IMG/VR virus record: IMGVR_UViG_3300036761_001636
Location: 1-35,676 of that record
DNA length: 35,676 nucleotides
Direction: 5' to 3' (one strand)
Source of the DNA: a virus
Positions 9,292 through 17,239 of the stretch are shown here, one piece after another. The number at the start of each line of letters is the position of its first letter. The stretch's first letter is position 1. The translations under genes and the position numbers were made by a program. The notes beneath the pieces were generated by a model. It ran no database searches and was not told the origin of the DNA. It saw nothing but the letters and a program-made list of their open reading frames with translations.

Positions 9292-9687
9292 ATGAAGAAG
9301 TTCTCAATTGGTGATCTGCTTGCTGTGCTTGGAGCTCTAGTTCTTACTGGGCTCGGCTGGGCAGTCGGGCACCCGGAGGCGGTGATATCGCTCGTTGCCG
9401 TCATCCTGATCTGGGTGGTCAACTTCCTATTCACTTGGAAGGGGATCAAGCTCAGCAAGACTTGGCTGACAGGGATTCTGTTTGTAGTCTCTCTGGGTTT
9501 GACAGCGTTATTCAAGTTGGAGCTGTTCCCCATCTGGCCTTCACCCTCAACTCCCGAAGCTATTGCTGCGTGGCTGACGTCGTTGATTACATACGCCGGT
9601 CCCATCGTAGCCTATGCAACAGGGCTATATAACATTATCTTGTCGAAGGTGCTCGAGAAGCTTTTGTACCAGCCCAAACTTCAGTGA
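9292..9687 (+). CDS. Putative holin with about four TM segments (131 aa)
   Basis: The start at 9292 is favoured by AAAGGAG just upstream; an earlier in-frame start at 9265 lacks one. Hydrophobic segments lie at about residues 8-26, 31-50, 60-75 and 95-115, separated by short charged loops, and the C-terminus is basic. Size and topology match phage holins, and it closes the lysis block before a hairpin. The function is inferred from topology and context. Confidence 0.7.
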   Translation: MKKFSIGDLLAVLGALVLTGLGWAVGHPEAVISLVAVILIWVVNFLFTWKGIKLSKTWLTGILFVVSLGLTALFKLELFPIWPSPSTPEAIAAWLTSLITYAGPIVAYATGLYNIILSKVLEKLLYQPKLQ

Positions 9688-9706
9688 CAGTCTCTCTCCT
9701 CCGAGT

Positions 9707-9740
9707 GGTCAAGCCCTCGTTATTTCACGAGGGCTTGACC
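9707..9740 (+). terminator. Hairpin after the lysis genes, likely terminator
   Basis: A perfect 14-bp stem (9707-9720 with 9727-9740) around a six-base loop lies 20 bases after the holin stop. No U-run follows, so it may be a Rho-type or processing hairpin rather than a classical intrinsic terminator. Confidence 0.6.
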
Positions 9741-9759
9741 TATCTCGAAGCCCCAGAGA

Positions 9760-9806
9760 GCATAGTTAGTTTGTCCCTTATGTAATAAGGGACAAACTAA
9801 CTATGC
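9760..9806. repeat. 21-bp perfect inverted repeat with 5-bp loop
   Basis: The arms 9760-9780 and 9786-9806 are exactly complementary over 21 bp around TGTAA. The stem is AT-rich, has no following T-run and sits 160 bp before the next gene. It could be a second terminator, a protein-binding cruciform or part of a replication origin; the sequence does not decide. Confidence 0.8.
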
Positions 9807-9832
9807 TATGCTTAGACTGACTTCAAGCGAAG

Positions 9833-9878
9833 ACTCTAATCTATTTCTAATCTTCTCCTAATCTCAAGCTCTTATACT
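9833..9878 (+). promoter_or_regulatory. Putative activator-dependent promoter, copy A
   Basis: Three exact CTAATCT heptamers start at 9836, 9847 and 9858, an 11-bp period that puts them on one face of the helix. A -10-like TATACT lies at 9873, 15 bases from the start of the last heptamer. The 37-nt core 9833-9869 matches 15655-15691 at 29 positions. No -35 hexamer is seen; the heptamers occupy its place. Confidence 0.55.
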
Positions 9879-9921
9879 TAGTAATCAGGCCATATCCTTA
9901 CAGTACTATCCGGGAGGAAGT

Positions 9922-10161
9922 ATGCCAACGATCACCAGCTCAGAACCATCTGCAAATCTTTGGACGACAGACCTTTCAGGTGCTACTCCTGGAGGGTTTG
10001 TGTTATGTACCGGGTGCAGCAAGATTGTTCCCGAGGAAGGAGCAAAGTTTGGGACATTCAGAGTATTCATCCCGCCAGAGCCTTACTGCAGAGACTGCAG
10101 TAAGAAACCTGGCTTCATCGACCGGGCAGACTGGTCACCATATGAAGATCCTCAACCCTAA
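9922..10161 (+). CDS. Small zinc-ribbon-like protein (79 aa)
   Basis: First gene after the putative promoter, with a GGGAGGA site before the ATG. Two CxxC pairs (CTGC at about residues 29-32 and CRDC at about 56-59) are spaced as in a treble-clef or ribbon zinc fold, suggesting nucleic-acid or protein binding. It precedes a DUF932-type gene in a replication and modification operon. No specific family is recognised. Confidence 0.7.
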   Translation: MPTITSSEPSANLWTTDLSGATPGGFVLCTGCSKIVPEEGAKFGTFRVFIPPEPYCRDCSKKPGFIDRADWSPYEDPQP

Positions 10162-10172
10162 GGAGGTGCGAG

Positions 10173-11201
10173 ATGCACGACCTATTTGATGAACGTTTCT
10201 TCTCTACACGCCCAGAGTGGCACGACCTCGGAAAGATCTCCGAAGTCCCCACGACTGCAGCTGAGGCCTGGGGTCAGATGACACCCTACTCAGTTCGAAT
10301 GGCGGATCTGTTCTTGAAGCTTCAGAACGGGAAGTACGATCACTCGGGCTTTCGGGCGATTGTACGTGAACCTGTCCCCGATGATCCGATCGAACGCATC
10401 TTCGGTGTCATCGGCTCCGACTACGTCCTGATCGAGCCCCAGGAGATTTGCGAAATCTTCGACAACGCTGTCCAGACTCCAATTCAGACTTTGGGGTCTC
10501 TCGGCAAGGGCGAGACGCTGTTCATGTCAGTGCACTTACCTGATCTGAACGTGAGAGGCGACTTGGTTGAGAACTATCTGGTTCTCACTTCGCCCTACAT
10601 CGGGAATGCTTCCATCAAAACGATGGTCACTCCAGTACGCCCAGTTTGTCATAACACACTTCGCGCCGCAGCTCGGGCTGCTACTGAAGTCTATCGCGTT
10701 ACTCACGACGCCAGTGCTCGTAAGCGCCTGGCGAACTGGATGGCAGGGATGATGGGTCGCGCGAAACAGCGGACCGAGACTCTGCAGCAAGCGTTCGAGA
10801 TGTTTGCGTCCTACTCTCCTTCTGCACGCACTGTCGGGAATATGATCGAAGATGTCTACCCATACCCACCTACTCCTGGCCAGCCGGACGAGCCTGAAGT
10901 CGATCTGGGGCTCTCATCCCGTCGTCTCGAGTACTATACATCGACTGTCGAGACACTCGATCATTCTCGACAGGCTGTTCGTGAGCTCTTCGATGGTAAG
11001 GGGACTGGGCTCGAAGTCAAAGCCTGCAGCGGGACCGGTTGGGGGTTCTACAATGCGGTTGCAGAGTGGGAGAATTGGCGTCGGACTACGAACGTTCAGG
11101 CGCGGGGAGAATCTGTCTTGGTTGGGGCGCGAGGAGCAGCGATTGAACGAGCTTACTCAGTCGTCTTTGGCTATGCTACTCGGGCAGCCAAGCGCTCATG
11201 A
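10173..11201 (+). CDS. DUF932 / TIGR03299-type phage-plasmid protein (342 aa)
   Basis: The family's landmarks are visible: an N-terminal WHDLG, a central GSDYVLIEPQEICEIFD, and VTPVRPVCHNTLRAA. DUF932 proteins are widespread in phages and plasmids near replication genes; their biochemical role is unknown to me. The length is normal for the family. The ATG is preceded by AAGGAGG, and the stop overlaps the next start (ATGA at 11198), coupling it to the MT-A70 methylase. Confidence 0.8.
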   Translation: MHDLFDERFFSTRPEWHDLGKISEVPTTAAEAWGQMTPYSVRMADLFLKLQNGKYDHSGFRAIVREPVPDDPIERIFGVIGSDYVLIEPQEICEIFDNAVQTPIQTLGSLGKGETLFMSVHLPDLNVRGDLVENYLVLTSPYIGNASIKTMVTPVRPVCHNTLRAAARAATEVYRVTHDASARKRLANWMAGMMGRAKQRTETLQQAFEMFASYSPSARTVGNMIEDVYPYPPTPGQPDEPEVDLGLSSRRLEYYTSTVETLDHSRQAVRELFDGKGTGLEVKACSGTGWGFYNAVAEWENWRRTTNVQARGESVLVGARGAAIERAYSVVFGYATRAAKRS

Positions 11202-11965
11202 TCTTCCTCGGAGACATTCGAGACGATCAGCTACGAACTAGAGTCGGTACATATCGAGTGCTCATTGTAGACCCTCCCTGGGGCTACGAAAATCAAGCCC
11301 CAGGGTCGTCTGCAGAAGTATACTCGACACTTCACGACGATGAGATCGTAGATTTGAATCTGCAGGACTTCGCTGCGGATGATGCTGTCCTGCTTTTATG
11401 GACAACTTGGGCGAAGCTCACGATCTCCTTGAAAGCACTCGAAGCCTGGGACTTCAAGTATGTTACAGGCTTCCCGTGGGTAAAGCTTACGACTACGGGG
11501 AACGGGATAGCATACGGGCTTGGGTTTTGGGCTCGAGGGTGCTCCGAACCCATCCTTGTTGGACGCAGAGGTCTAGCTCGGCCCCCTCTCGAGAGCCAAT
11601 GGCTAGGTCTCATCTCTCCGAACTTCCCACACTCTCGAAAGCCTGAGAGCCTCCACGTCTATGCAGAGAGTCTCCCTGGACCGTATCTTGAAGTCTTTGC
11701 TAGACGATCTCGCCCAGGCTGGGATTGCATTGGGCTCGAAGTAGACGATGAGAAAGTCCCGGCTGTACCTTCTCTTCTGACAATCGAAGAGTTCAAGCTT
11801 GGAGATAAGTTCTATACTTCGAAATCGTTAAGCATCTATCATATCTTATTCATCACGCACGATGGGAAGATTCTTCTCAAGGATGAGAAGACCCCCTACA
11901 CCCGTTGGACGAAGCCAGCTACTCTTCGCAAGTTCTATTCTCGTATGATCGGGAGGTCAAAATGA
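11198..11965 (+). CDS. MT-A70 family DNA adenine methyltransferase (255 aa)
   Basis: The DPPWGYEN motif at about residues 27-34 is the catalytic (D/N)PPW signature of MT-A70 N6-adenine methylases. The later LLLWTTWAKL and WVKL..TGNGIAYGLGFW..RGCSEPILVGRRG segments match the family core, which ends near residue 175. The remaining 80 residues are an extension of unknown role. It would methylate adenines in phage DNA, likely against host restriction. ATGA overlaps join it to both neighbours. Confidence 0.85.
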   Translation: MIFLGDIRDDQLRTRVGTYRVLIVDPPWGYENQAPGSSAEVYSTLHDDEIVDLNLQDFAADDAVLLLWTTWAKLTISLKALEAWDFKYVTGFPWVKLTTTGNGIAYGLGFWARGCSEPILVGRRGLARPPLESQWLGLISPNFPHSRKPESLHVYAESLPGPYLEVFARRSRPGWDCIGLEVDDEKVPAVPSLLTIEEFKLGDKFYTSKSLSIYHILFITHDGKILLKDEKTPYTRWTKPATLRKFYSRMIGRSK

Positions 11966-12180
11966 TCAATAAAGTCACTACTCGAAAAGTTACAGCACGT
12001 GTTGAGATCGGGCAGGTAGTTTACTTTACCTGAGGAGGCAATGTCCGCCCGGCTCGTCTCGACGGGTCGGTCACGCCGGTCGGCGTCGCTGCTCATGATA
12101 TGAAGAGAGGCGATCTTATTGAGTACAGCCCTCTTCACGATACGAAAGATATCCTCATACACCTCGAGAGGTCAACATGA
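11962..12180 (+). pseudogene. 72-codon gene interrupted by an in-frame TGA (codon 24)
   Basis: The frame starts at an ATGA overlap with the methylase and ends at an ATGA overlap with the next gene, as most genes in this operon do, and GGGAGG precedes it. Codon 24 (12031-12033) is TGA. Both sides read as one coherent protein: VEIGQVVYFT before the stop, then GGNVRPARLDG and PVGVAAHDM, resembling small beta-barrel capsid-decoration-type (DUF2190-like) proteins, where VGVAAHD is a typical phrase. Explanations are a nonsense mutation (one change from CGA, GGA or TGG), programmed readthrough, or a sequencing or assembly error. TGA is used as a normal stop elsewhere in the window, so a reassigned code is unlikely. 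Confidence 0.65.
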
Positions 12181-12551
12181 CTATTGCACCAGGTGTTCTA
12201 GTTCGAACCCTAGACAAAGGCGAAGGGGTTGTCGATCGACAGGTCTGGGCTCACCCGTCGATTGGCGAACCAGTCTGGTTGGTTCAGGTTAACGACGGGT
12301 TCTATTCGTTTCGCGAGAGCCTACTTACAGTCATCGCAGCTCTCAAGAAGCCAAAGATTCTGAAGGGGACGGATGCTGTCGCATCTGATCTCGTAGGGAC
12401 TTGGTGGAAGCATCGCAAGAGCGGGAAGATGTTCAAGTACACGCAGCTCAGTCTCGAGGGTGTCGTTCGTCTCGATCTCAAGAACACCCCTGGCTTCTTC
12501 TATAATGTACAAGCAAAGAATCTCGAGAAGTGCTATGAGAGGATACCATGA
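12177..12551 (+). CDS. Hypothetical protein (124 aa)
   Basis: Joined by ATGA overlaps to the interrupted gene upstream and the helicase downstream, with GAGAGG before the ATG. The first half (GVLVRTLDKGEGVV, VWLVQVNDGFYSFRES) looks like a small SH3-like barrel. The second half contains a GTWWKHRKSGKMFKY strand pattern. There are no catalytic motifs or cysteines of note. It is possibly an accessory of the helicase next door. Confidence 0.7.
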   Translation: MTIAPGVLVRTLDKGEGVVDRQVWAHPSIGEPVWLVQVNDGFYSFRESLLTVIAALKKPKILKGTDAVASDLVGTWWKHRKSGKMFKYTQLSLEGVVRLDLKNTPGFFYNVQAKNLEKCYERIP

Positions 12552-14119
12552 CAGTCATCGCTCGCGAAGACGGTTCTGGGCTTGTTGTAGAAGGTGTCTC
12601 TACTTCTCCTGACAAGGTCGTTCTGAAGAATTTGGGAGCTAAGCAGCTTGCAATTGATACATACTTGCTTCCAGGGGTTCGAGCTAGCTATCATCGTCTC
12701 TGTCGAGGCTTTGGTCGAGAGATCCCTCTATCAGAGGGACCCAAGCTGATAGTTCATCTCGGTAAGCACCCAAAGTGGGGGGAGATGAAGGACTTTCAAC
12801 GGGAAGCAATTACGTTCCTCTGCCAGTCTCATCTTCGGGGATCGATGATCTGTCTCTCCCCAGGTTTGGGGAAGACTGCAGTATCGATCCTAGCAGCTCA
12901 ATCATACGGTTTCAAGAGGGTACTCGTCATCGCTCCCTTGACTCTCCTTCGAACTTGGGTGAGAGAAATCAAGATGTGGGGAGGGCAGGCTGCAAACATC
13001 ATTCACGGGCTTTCTGATCTCCTCGCTTCCGCTATCTTTAACCCTCTATGGACAGTGACGAACTATGACTCAGTAGTTCGTCATCCTGAAGAGTTCAATC
13101 AGGGATGGGACTTAGTCATCCTCGATGAATCAATTCTCGTGAAGAATCGTTCTGCGAAGCGCACAAAAGTTCTGAAGAGTGTCACTGCAAGTGCTACGAA
13201 GGTCTGGGCTCTTTCGGGCTCTCCCACGTCTAGGTATCTAGACGACTTGTTCGCACAGTTTCAGATCTTGCTTCCCAAGATGTTCACGAGCTACTGGAGG
13301 TTTGCTGAGGAGTACTGCTATGTTGTACGGGATCAGTGGGGGTGGAATGTTGTAGGTTCTCGACAGAATATTGATATGCAGAAAGAGTTCGAGGACATCA
13401 TGTTCGTTCGAAGTATGGATGATGTAATCGATCTACCGAAAGAACTTCAGGAGACAATCGAGCTAGACCTCCTCCCTGCGCAGAAATACGTGTACAACAA
13501 GATTCTCAAGGAGTTCAAGATAGAATTAGCCTCAGGGGATACCCTATCGGTACCGAATCGAATGGCACAGTTAGTTCGTCTTCAGCAAGTCGTCTCGAAC
13601 CTCCAGACTCTCGACCTCTCAGCAGATGACATCTCAATCAAGTTCGACTGTATAGAAGAGCTGCTCGAGACCGAGAGAGCAGAACCCCCCGTCTTGATCT
13701 GGACGCATTGGATCGATACAGGTCGAGCTCTTCGAGATAGACTTTCGAAACATTGGAGTGTAGCACTTATCTTTTCAGACACTCCCCCCGAGGAACGACA
13801 GGCAGTCATCGATATGTTCCAAGGAGGGAAGATACAAGTACTTATCATCTCGATCGGGACAGGCAAGTATGGGATCACACTGACGAACGCTAACTCGATC
13901 ATCTACTGCGATAGATCTTGGGATGCTGATGCTGTCTTCCAAAGTTCATTTCGTGTTCGTCGCATCGGGCTAGATCACTCACCAGTCGTCTTCTCTCTAC
14001 AATGTCCCGGGACGACTGATGATCTCGTCACAGACAATCTCATCGGTAAGTTTAGAGACATTGCTCGTCTTACAAACACTGATCTACTTGCTCTGCTCGA
14101 ACGAATTGAAAGGAGATGA
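12548..14119 (+). CDS. SNF2-family ATPase/helicase (523 aa)
   Basis: Superfamily-2 motifs appear in order: Walker A SPGLGKT (about residues 105-111), motif Ia VLVIAPLTLL, motif II VILDES in place of DEAH, motif III ALSGSPTS, and in the second RecA fold motif V IGTGKYGITLTNANSIIYCD with motif VI QSSFRVRRIG. The order and the APLTLLRTW..E segment are typical of phage SWI2/SNF2 proteins, which translocate on duplex DNA in replication or recombination. Length is usual for phage members. The start is the A of an ATGA overlap. Confidence 0.85.
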   Translation: MTVIAREDGSGLVVEGVSTSPDKVVLKNLGAKQLAIDTYLLPGVRASYHRLCRGFGREIPLSEGPKLIVHLGKHPKWGEMKDFQREAITFLCQSHLRGSMICLSPGLGKTAVSILAAQSYGFKRVLVIAPLTLLRTWVREIKMWGGQAANIIHGLSDLLASAIFNPLWTVTNYDSVVRHPEEFNQGWDLVILDESILVKNRSAKRTKVLKSVTASATKVWALSGSPTSRYLDDLFAQFQILLPKMFTSYWRFAEEYCYVVRDQWGWNVVGSRQNIDMQKEFEDIMFVRSMDDVIDLPKELQETIELDLLPAQKYVYNKILKEFKIELASGDTLSVPNRMAQLVRLQQVVSNLQTLDLSADDISIKFDCIEELLETERAEPPVLIWTHWIDTGRALRDRLSKHWSVALIFSDTPPEERQAVIDMFQGGKIQVLIISIGTGKYGITLTNANSIIYCDRSWDADAVFQSSFRVRRIGLDHSPVVFSLQCPGTTDDLVTDNLIGKFRDIARLTNTDLLALLERIERR

Positions 14120-14120
14120 T

Positions 14121-14549
14121 ATGATTTCGAATCATGCAAAGATCTTCGTAGGTCTCGATCCTGGAATTACAACCGGCTATGCGATTGTAGATGAGGGATG
14201 TACTCTCATCGAGTCTGGGAATTTACTTCGTGAGGACTTGATGGGGTCGGTCTTAGCAGACATTGTTTGTCATCCCCACGCTACTATCATCATCGAAGAC
14301 ACCCCCATCCCTACACGGTCAGCGATGAACAAAGAGCTCCAAGAGATCGTCGGGGATCTCACACGATTGTTCCCAATTCGTGTGACTATCGCCCCAGGAG
14401 TCTGGAAGCAACCAGCAATCGAAGCTCTACGATTCCCGATAGGCTCATTCCCGAAGCCAACTCCTCATCAGCGAGATGCCTATCATCTAGTCGTCTACTA
14501 CTTGATGAAGGAGAAGATATGGACAACCGAGACATTGTCGAAGAGATAG
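14121..14549 (+). CDS. RuvC/RNase H-fold nuclease, likely Holliday junction resolvase (142 aa)
   Basis: The start at 14121 has AAGGAG upstream and is immediately followed by the first conserved strand FVGLDPGITTGYAIVD, carrying the first catalytic Asp. IIIEDTP provides the glutamate, and HQRDAYHLVVYYL near the end gives the Asp of the third motif. These are the landmarks of RuvC-like phage resolvases that cut branched DNA before packaging or during recombination. It sits between a helicase and a RecB-like nuclease, which fits. It overlaps the next small gene by 31 bases. Confidence 0.75.
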   Translation: MISNHAKIFVGLDPGITTGYAIVDEGCTLIESGNLLREDLMGSVLADIVCHPHATIIIEDTPIPTRSAMNKELQEIVGDLTRLFPIRVTIAPGVWKQPAIEALRFPIGSFPKPTPHQRDAYHLVVYYLMKEKIWTTETLSKR

Positions 14550-14668
14550 ATAGAGATCCCTATCTGCCCTTCACTCTAACTGGATGTGGGGTAGCCTTGG
14601 GCTGTAGTTGTATCTTCTGGGCGGGATTTATCGTCGCCGCTCTCATTCTATACTGGAGGTTCTCGTGA
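14519..14668 (+). CDS. Small membrane protein (49 aa)
   Basis: Start chosen at 14519, with AAGGAG six bases upstream. The acidic N-terminus (residues 1-14) is followed by a Cys-rich hydrophobic region and a clear transmembrane stretch (IFWAGFIVAALILYW, about residues 32-46). It ends inside a GTGA overlap with the next gene, so it is embedded in the replication operon. No family is recognised. Confidence 0.6.
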   Translation: MDNRDIVEEIDRDPYLPFTLTGCGVALGCSCIFWAGFIVAALILYWRFS

Positions 14669-15654
14669 AAAGTCTCATCTCTGTAACACAGCTTCGTGAC
14701 TTCCTCGACTGTCGTCGTCGAAGTGTTCTCTCTGCTACCTGGAAAACGATCAAGCCAGAACCTGCACTATGGTTCGGGACTGTTGTTCATGCAGGGCTTG
14801 CTGGCTACTATTCTCACAATCGAGATCGCGATGAAGGAGCTGCAGCTCTCACCCGGAACGCTGAAGAGTCTCTGTCGAAGATCTCGCACACTTTCAGCGA
14901 GATCTGGTCGAACATTTCTAGTGAGTTCGACGAGTACTGGGATACCGCTTGGAAGGTCTATCAGAACTACGTCGACTACGACTCAGATGAGCAGCTCGCA
15001 GGGAAGATTATTAACGTAGAGAAACGACTCAACGTTCAGCTCCCTGGTTCTGAAGTCACTCTCTCGGGACAGATGGACTTGGTTCTCGAACGTCCCGACG
15101 GAATGTTCATCATCGATCACAAAACAGCTTCTCGACCCCTCGAGTCAGCAGCTCTCGAAGTGGATGAGCAAGTCACAGGCTACATCTACCTGCTCTGGAA
15201 GAAGACCGGGAAGATTGCCCAGGGCTTTCTATTCAATACCCTCGTGAAGAGCTACCCGATGCCCCCAGCTGTTCTGAAGACGGGAGCTCTATCGAAAGCT
15301 CAAGATCAACCTACGACCGTAGCGTTGTATCTCGAAGAGATCAAGAAGCGTGGGTTGAATGATGAAGACTACGCAGAGTATCTCTCGATCTTGAAAGCAC
15401 GAGGATGGAAGCGATACTTCATTCGGGAAGGAGGTCACAGGAACCTAGCAGAACTAAAAGCGTTTGAGAGGCGTACCATCACCCGGGCTGTAGAGATCGA
15501 GAAGAGTATTCTTCAGCCCGAGATCTATGCTTACCCTGCACCGTCGATCTATCGATGCGGGTATTGTCCTTACATTGCAGTATGTAAAGCGATGGACGAT
15601 GGTGGTGATGCCGACGCACTCTTACACTCACAGTTTGACAGGGTCGCATCGTGA
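14665..15654 (+). CDS. PD-(D/E)XK nuclease, Cas4/RecB-like with Fe-S cysteines (329 aa)
   Basis: The start is GTG at 14665, with GGAGG five bases upstream and the stop of the previous gene inside it (GTGA). FGTVVHAGL near residue 35 matches the motif with the metal-binding His. GQMDLVL..PDGMFIIDHKTASRP around residues 133-156 holds the PD-(D/E)XK core (D, then DHK). A lone Cys near residue 16 (LDCRRR) with CGYCPYIAVC at the C-terminus gives the four cysteines of an Fe-S clamp as in Cas4/AddB. It probably resects or processes DNA ends alongside the SNF2 and Sak4-like proteins. A gap with a promoter-like element follows. Confidence 0.85.
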   Translation: MKSLISVTQLRDFLDCRRRSVLSATWKTIKPEPALWFGTVVHAGLAGYYSHNRDRDEGAAALTRNAEESLSKISHTFSEIWSNISSEFDEYWDTAWKVYQNYVDYDSDEQLAGKIINVEKRLNVQLPGSEVTLSGQMDLVLERPDGMFIIDHKTASRPLESAALEVDEQVTGYIYLLWKKTGKIAQGFLFNTLVKSYPMPPAVLKTGALSKAQDQPTTVALYLEEIKKRGLNDEDYAEYLSILKARGWKRYFIREGGHRNLAELKAFERRTITRAVEIEKSILQPEIYAYPAPSIYRCGYCPYIAVCKAMDDGGDADALLHSQFDRVAS

Positions 15655-15700
15655 ACTCTAATCTGTTTCTAAGGTTTACTTAATCTTGAGCAATTAGACT
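15655..15700 (+). promoter_or_regulatory. Putative activator-dependent promoter, copy B
   Basis: The arrangement is the same as at 9833: heptamers CTAATCT, CTAAGGT and TTAATCT start at 15658, 15669 and 15680 (period 11 bp), and a -10-like TAGACT lies at 15695, again 15 bases after the last heptamer start. The core 15655-15691 is 29/37 identical to copy A. It lies immediately upstream of the Sak4-like operon. Confidence 0.55.
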
Positions 15701-15722
15701 GAATCTACCGGAGGATAAACTT

Positions 15723-16496
15723 ATGCCAATCACCAAGCCAGAAAGTAACCGTTTTCTCAAGTGTCTCGTCCATGCCCCGTCTGGGGCGGGGAAGACTCGT
15801 CTCATTGCTACGGCGAATGACGACGAACGAACTTCTCCAATGCTCCTGATCGACTACGAAGGCGGAACTCAATCCCTCGTAGGTCGTGATATCGACATTG
15901 AACGCATTCGATCCTGGGAAGATTACAATCGAGTGTACACGATGTTGTCAGGGGAGCATCAGTACAAGTCCATTGGTCTGGATTCGATCTCCGAAACACA
16001 TACGTTCGCTCTCCTGGCACAGCTCGTTGCCGGGGACCGCAAGCGAACGATCCCAGACCTCCTCGAGCAGGGCGACTATGGAATTGCTCTCGTTCAAATG
16101 CGTCGCTTACTTCGTACCTTCCGCGATCTCCCTGTGCACGTCTTCTGCACAGCAACGTCGAAGTCGGACATCGATCCCCGAGAGGGTACAGTCATCAAGC
16201 CAGCACTAGCAGGTGCCTTCGCAGATGAGGTGATGGGCATCTTCGATGTTGTTGCATACTTGGCACTCTCAGACATTCCCAACCCAGAGACGAATGAGAA
16301 CGAGACTCATCGCGTGATGGTCTTGAAGAACTACGCCAAGTTCCGCACGAAGATTCGCATCCCTCAAGAGCTCGATGCTGAAGTACCAGATGAGATTATC
16401 GATCCGACTGTGACATCCCTGATGGATGTCCTTCACTTCCCGATGCCTTCAAAGGCTGTTGCTGGGAAGAAACTCACAAAGAAAGAAGGTGAATAG
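15723..16496 (+). CDS. Sak4-like RecA-fold ATPase (257 aa)
   Basis: Walker A appears as HAPSGAGKTRL (about residues 17-27) and a Walker-B-like strand as YKSIGLDSISE. LLIDYEGGTQSL and VFCTATSKSD match the conserved core of phage 'nucleotide-binding' single-strand-annealing ATPases of the Sak4 type. These promote annealing or strand exchange together with a phage SSB, and the next gene is exactly such a DUF669 SSB. The start follows a GGAGGA site and the putative promoter at 15655. Confidence 0.8.
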   Translation: MPITKPESNRFLKCLVHAPSGAGKTRLIATANDDERTSPMLLIDYEGGTQSLVGRDIDIERIRSWEDYNRVYTMLSGEHQYKSIGLDSISETHTFALLAQLVAGDRKRTIPDLLEQGDYGIALVQMRRLLRTFRDLPVHVFCTATSKSDIDPREGTVIKPALAGAFADEVMGIFDVVAYLALSDIPNPETNENETHRVMVLKNYAKFRTKIRIPQELDAEVPDEIIDPTVTSLMDVLHFPMPSKAVAGKKLTKKEGE

Positions 16497-16497
16497 T

Positions 16498-16989
16498 ATG
16501 TCGAAGCAAATTCAGATTGACTTCGGTGCAGTAGAGGACTTTGCTGCACTTCCCGAAGGAAGCTACCCAGTCACGGTCGATCATGTTGAAATGCGTGACT
16601 CGAAGTCCAGCGATGTCCCGTATCTATCCTGGGACTTGATCGTGAGTGGTGAGGAGTATGCTGGTCGCCATCTCTTCTTCACGACCTCGCTTTCCGAAAA
16701 GAGCCTGTGGCGTCTGAAGGCTGTTCTGAACAACCTGGGCGTCTTGGAAGAGCAGATGTCCTTCGAGATCGATGAAGAGTCGAAGTATGTAACATCTCCT
16801 GAGCTCTCCGGCATCCCGGCTCTTGCCATCGTCACGATCGAGCTCTATCAAGGTCGTACACAGAATCGCGTGGAAGATCTTGTGAGCGTTCAAGAAGCCC
16901 CTGCTCCTGCCAAGAAGACCGCGGTTGTGGTCAATTCCAAGGGCCCGATTGCTCCCGCAAAGAAAGCCCCGGCTCTGAAGCTCAAGTAG
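16498..16989 (+). CDS. DUF669-type single-stranded DNA-binding protein (163 aa)
   Basis: The start at 16498 lies one base after the upstream TAG, with AAGGTG as a modest binding site. The core YPVTVDHVEMRDSKSSD followed by YLSWDL, then HLFFTTSLSEKSLWRLKAVLNNLG, is the signature of DUF669 proteins, the OB-fold SSB partner of Sak4. The C-terminus is Ala/Lys/Pro-rich and flexible. It is predicted to coat single-stranded DNA in replication and recombination. Confidence 0.8.
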   Translation: MSKQIQIDFGAVEDFAALPEGSYPVTVDHVEMRDSKSSDVPYLSWDLIVSGEEYAGRHLFFTTSLSEKSLWRLKAVLNNLGVLEEQMSFEIDEESKYVTSPELSGIPALAIVTIELYQGRTQNRVEDLVSVQEAPAPAKKTAVVVNSKGPIAPAKKAPALKLK

Positions 16990-17130
16990 CCAAGTTTGCG
17001 TCGTGATCGTAGTCCGGGCTGACGAAGCGCAAGGGAGACGAGCGACGCGAGTTGGAGATGAGGAGCGTGTGACAGGTGACTGTCCCTACTCGGTTTGAAG
17101 CGGGTACTTCATTCTCCCCATCTGTACGAT

Positions 17131-17158
17131 CCCTGCTGGGGTGAACGACCCAGCAGGG
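17131..17158 (+). other. Strong hairpin upstream of tRNA(CAT)
   Basis: A perfect 10-bp stem (17131-17140 with 17149-17158) around an 8-base loop ends six bases before the tRNA. There is no T-run. It may terminate or process the upstream transcript, or define the tRNA 5' end. The rest of the gap after 16989 holds no gene I can support. Confidence 0.6.
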
Positions 17159-17163
17159 CCCCT

Positions 17164-17236
17164 TGCGGGGTAGAGCAGCGGTCAGCTCGTCTGGCTCATA
17201 ACCAGGAGGTCAGTGGTCCGAATCCACTCCCCGCAA
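17164..17236 (+). tRNA. tRNA with anticodon CAT (Met or Ile2)
   Basis: A complete 73-nt cloverleaf: acceptor TGCGGGG/CCCCGCA, D-stem GAGC/GCTC, anticodon stem TCTGG/CCAGG with loop CTCATAA (anticodon CAT), and T-arm AGTGG/CCACT with loop TCCGAAT. The anticodon stem lacks the three G-C pairs of initiator tRNA, so this is elongator Met or a lysidine-type Ile tRNA. The CCA end is not encoded. Confidence 0.93.
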
Positions 17237-17239
17237 CTT

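Noticed and set aside
8924-9687. Rz/Rz1 spanin pair after the endolysin
   Set aside because: Neither protein shows a convincing lipobox or nested second frame; the topology fits holins better.
11962-12180. Genetic code with TGA as a sense codon
   Set aside because: Many genes here end in TGA, often within start-stop overlaps, and no other gene has an internal TGA.
17131-17158. A plus-strand copy of the start-associated element (loop contains TGAACG)
   Set aside because: The stem is 10 bp of different sequence, there is no distal CGTTCA or CCTTAACA palindrome, and it precedes a tRNA, not a ribosome binding site.
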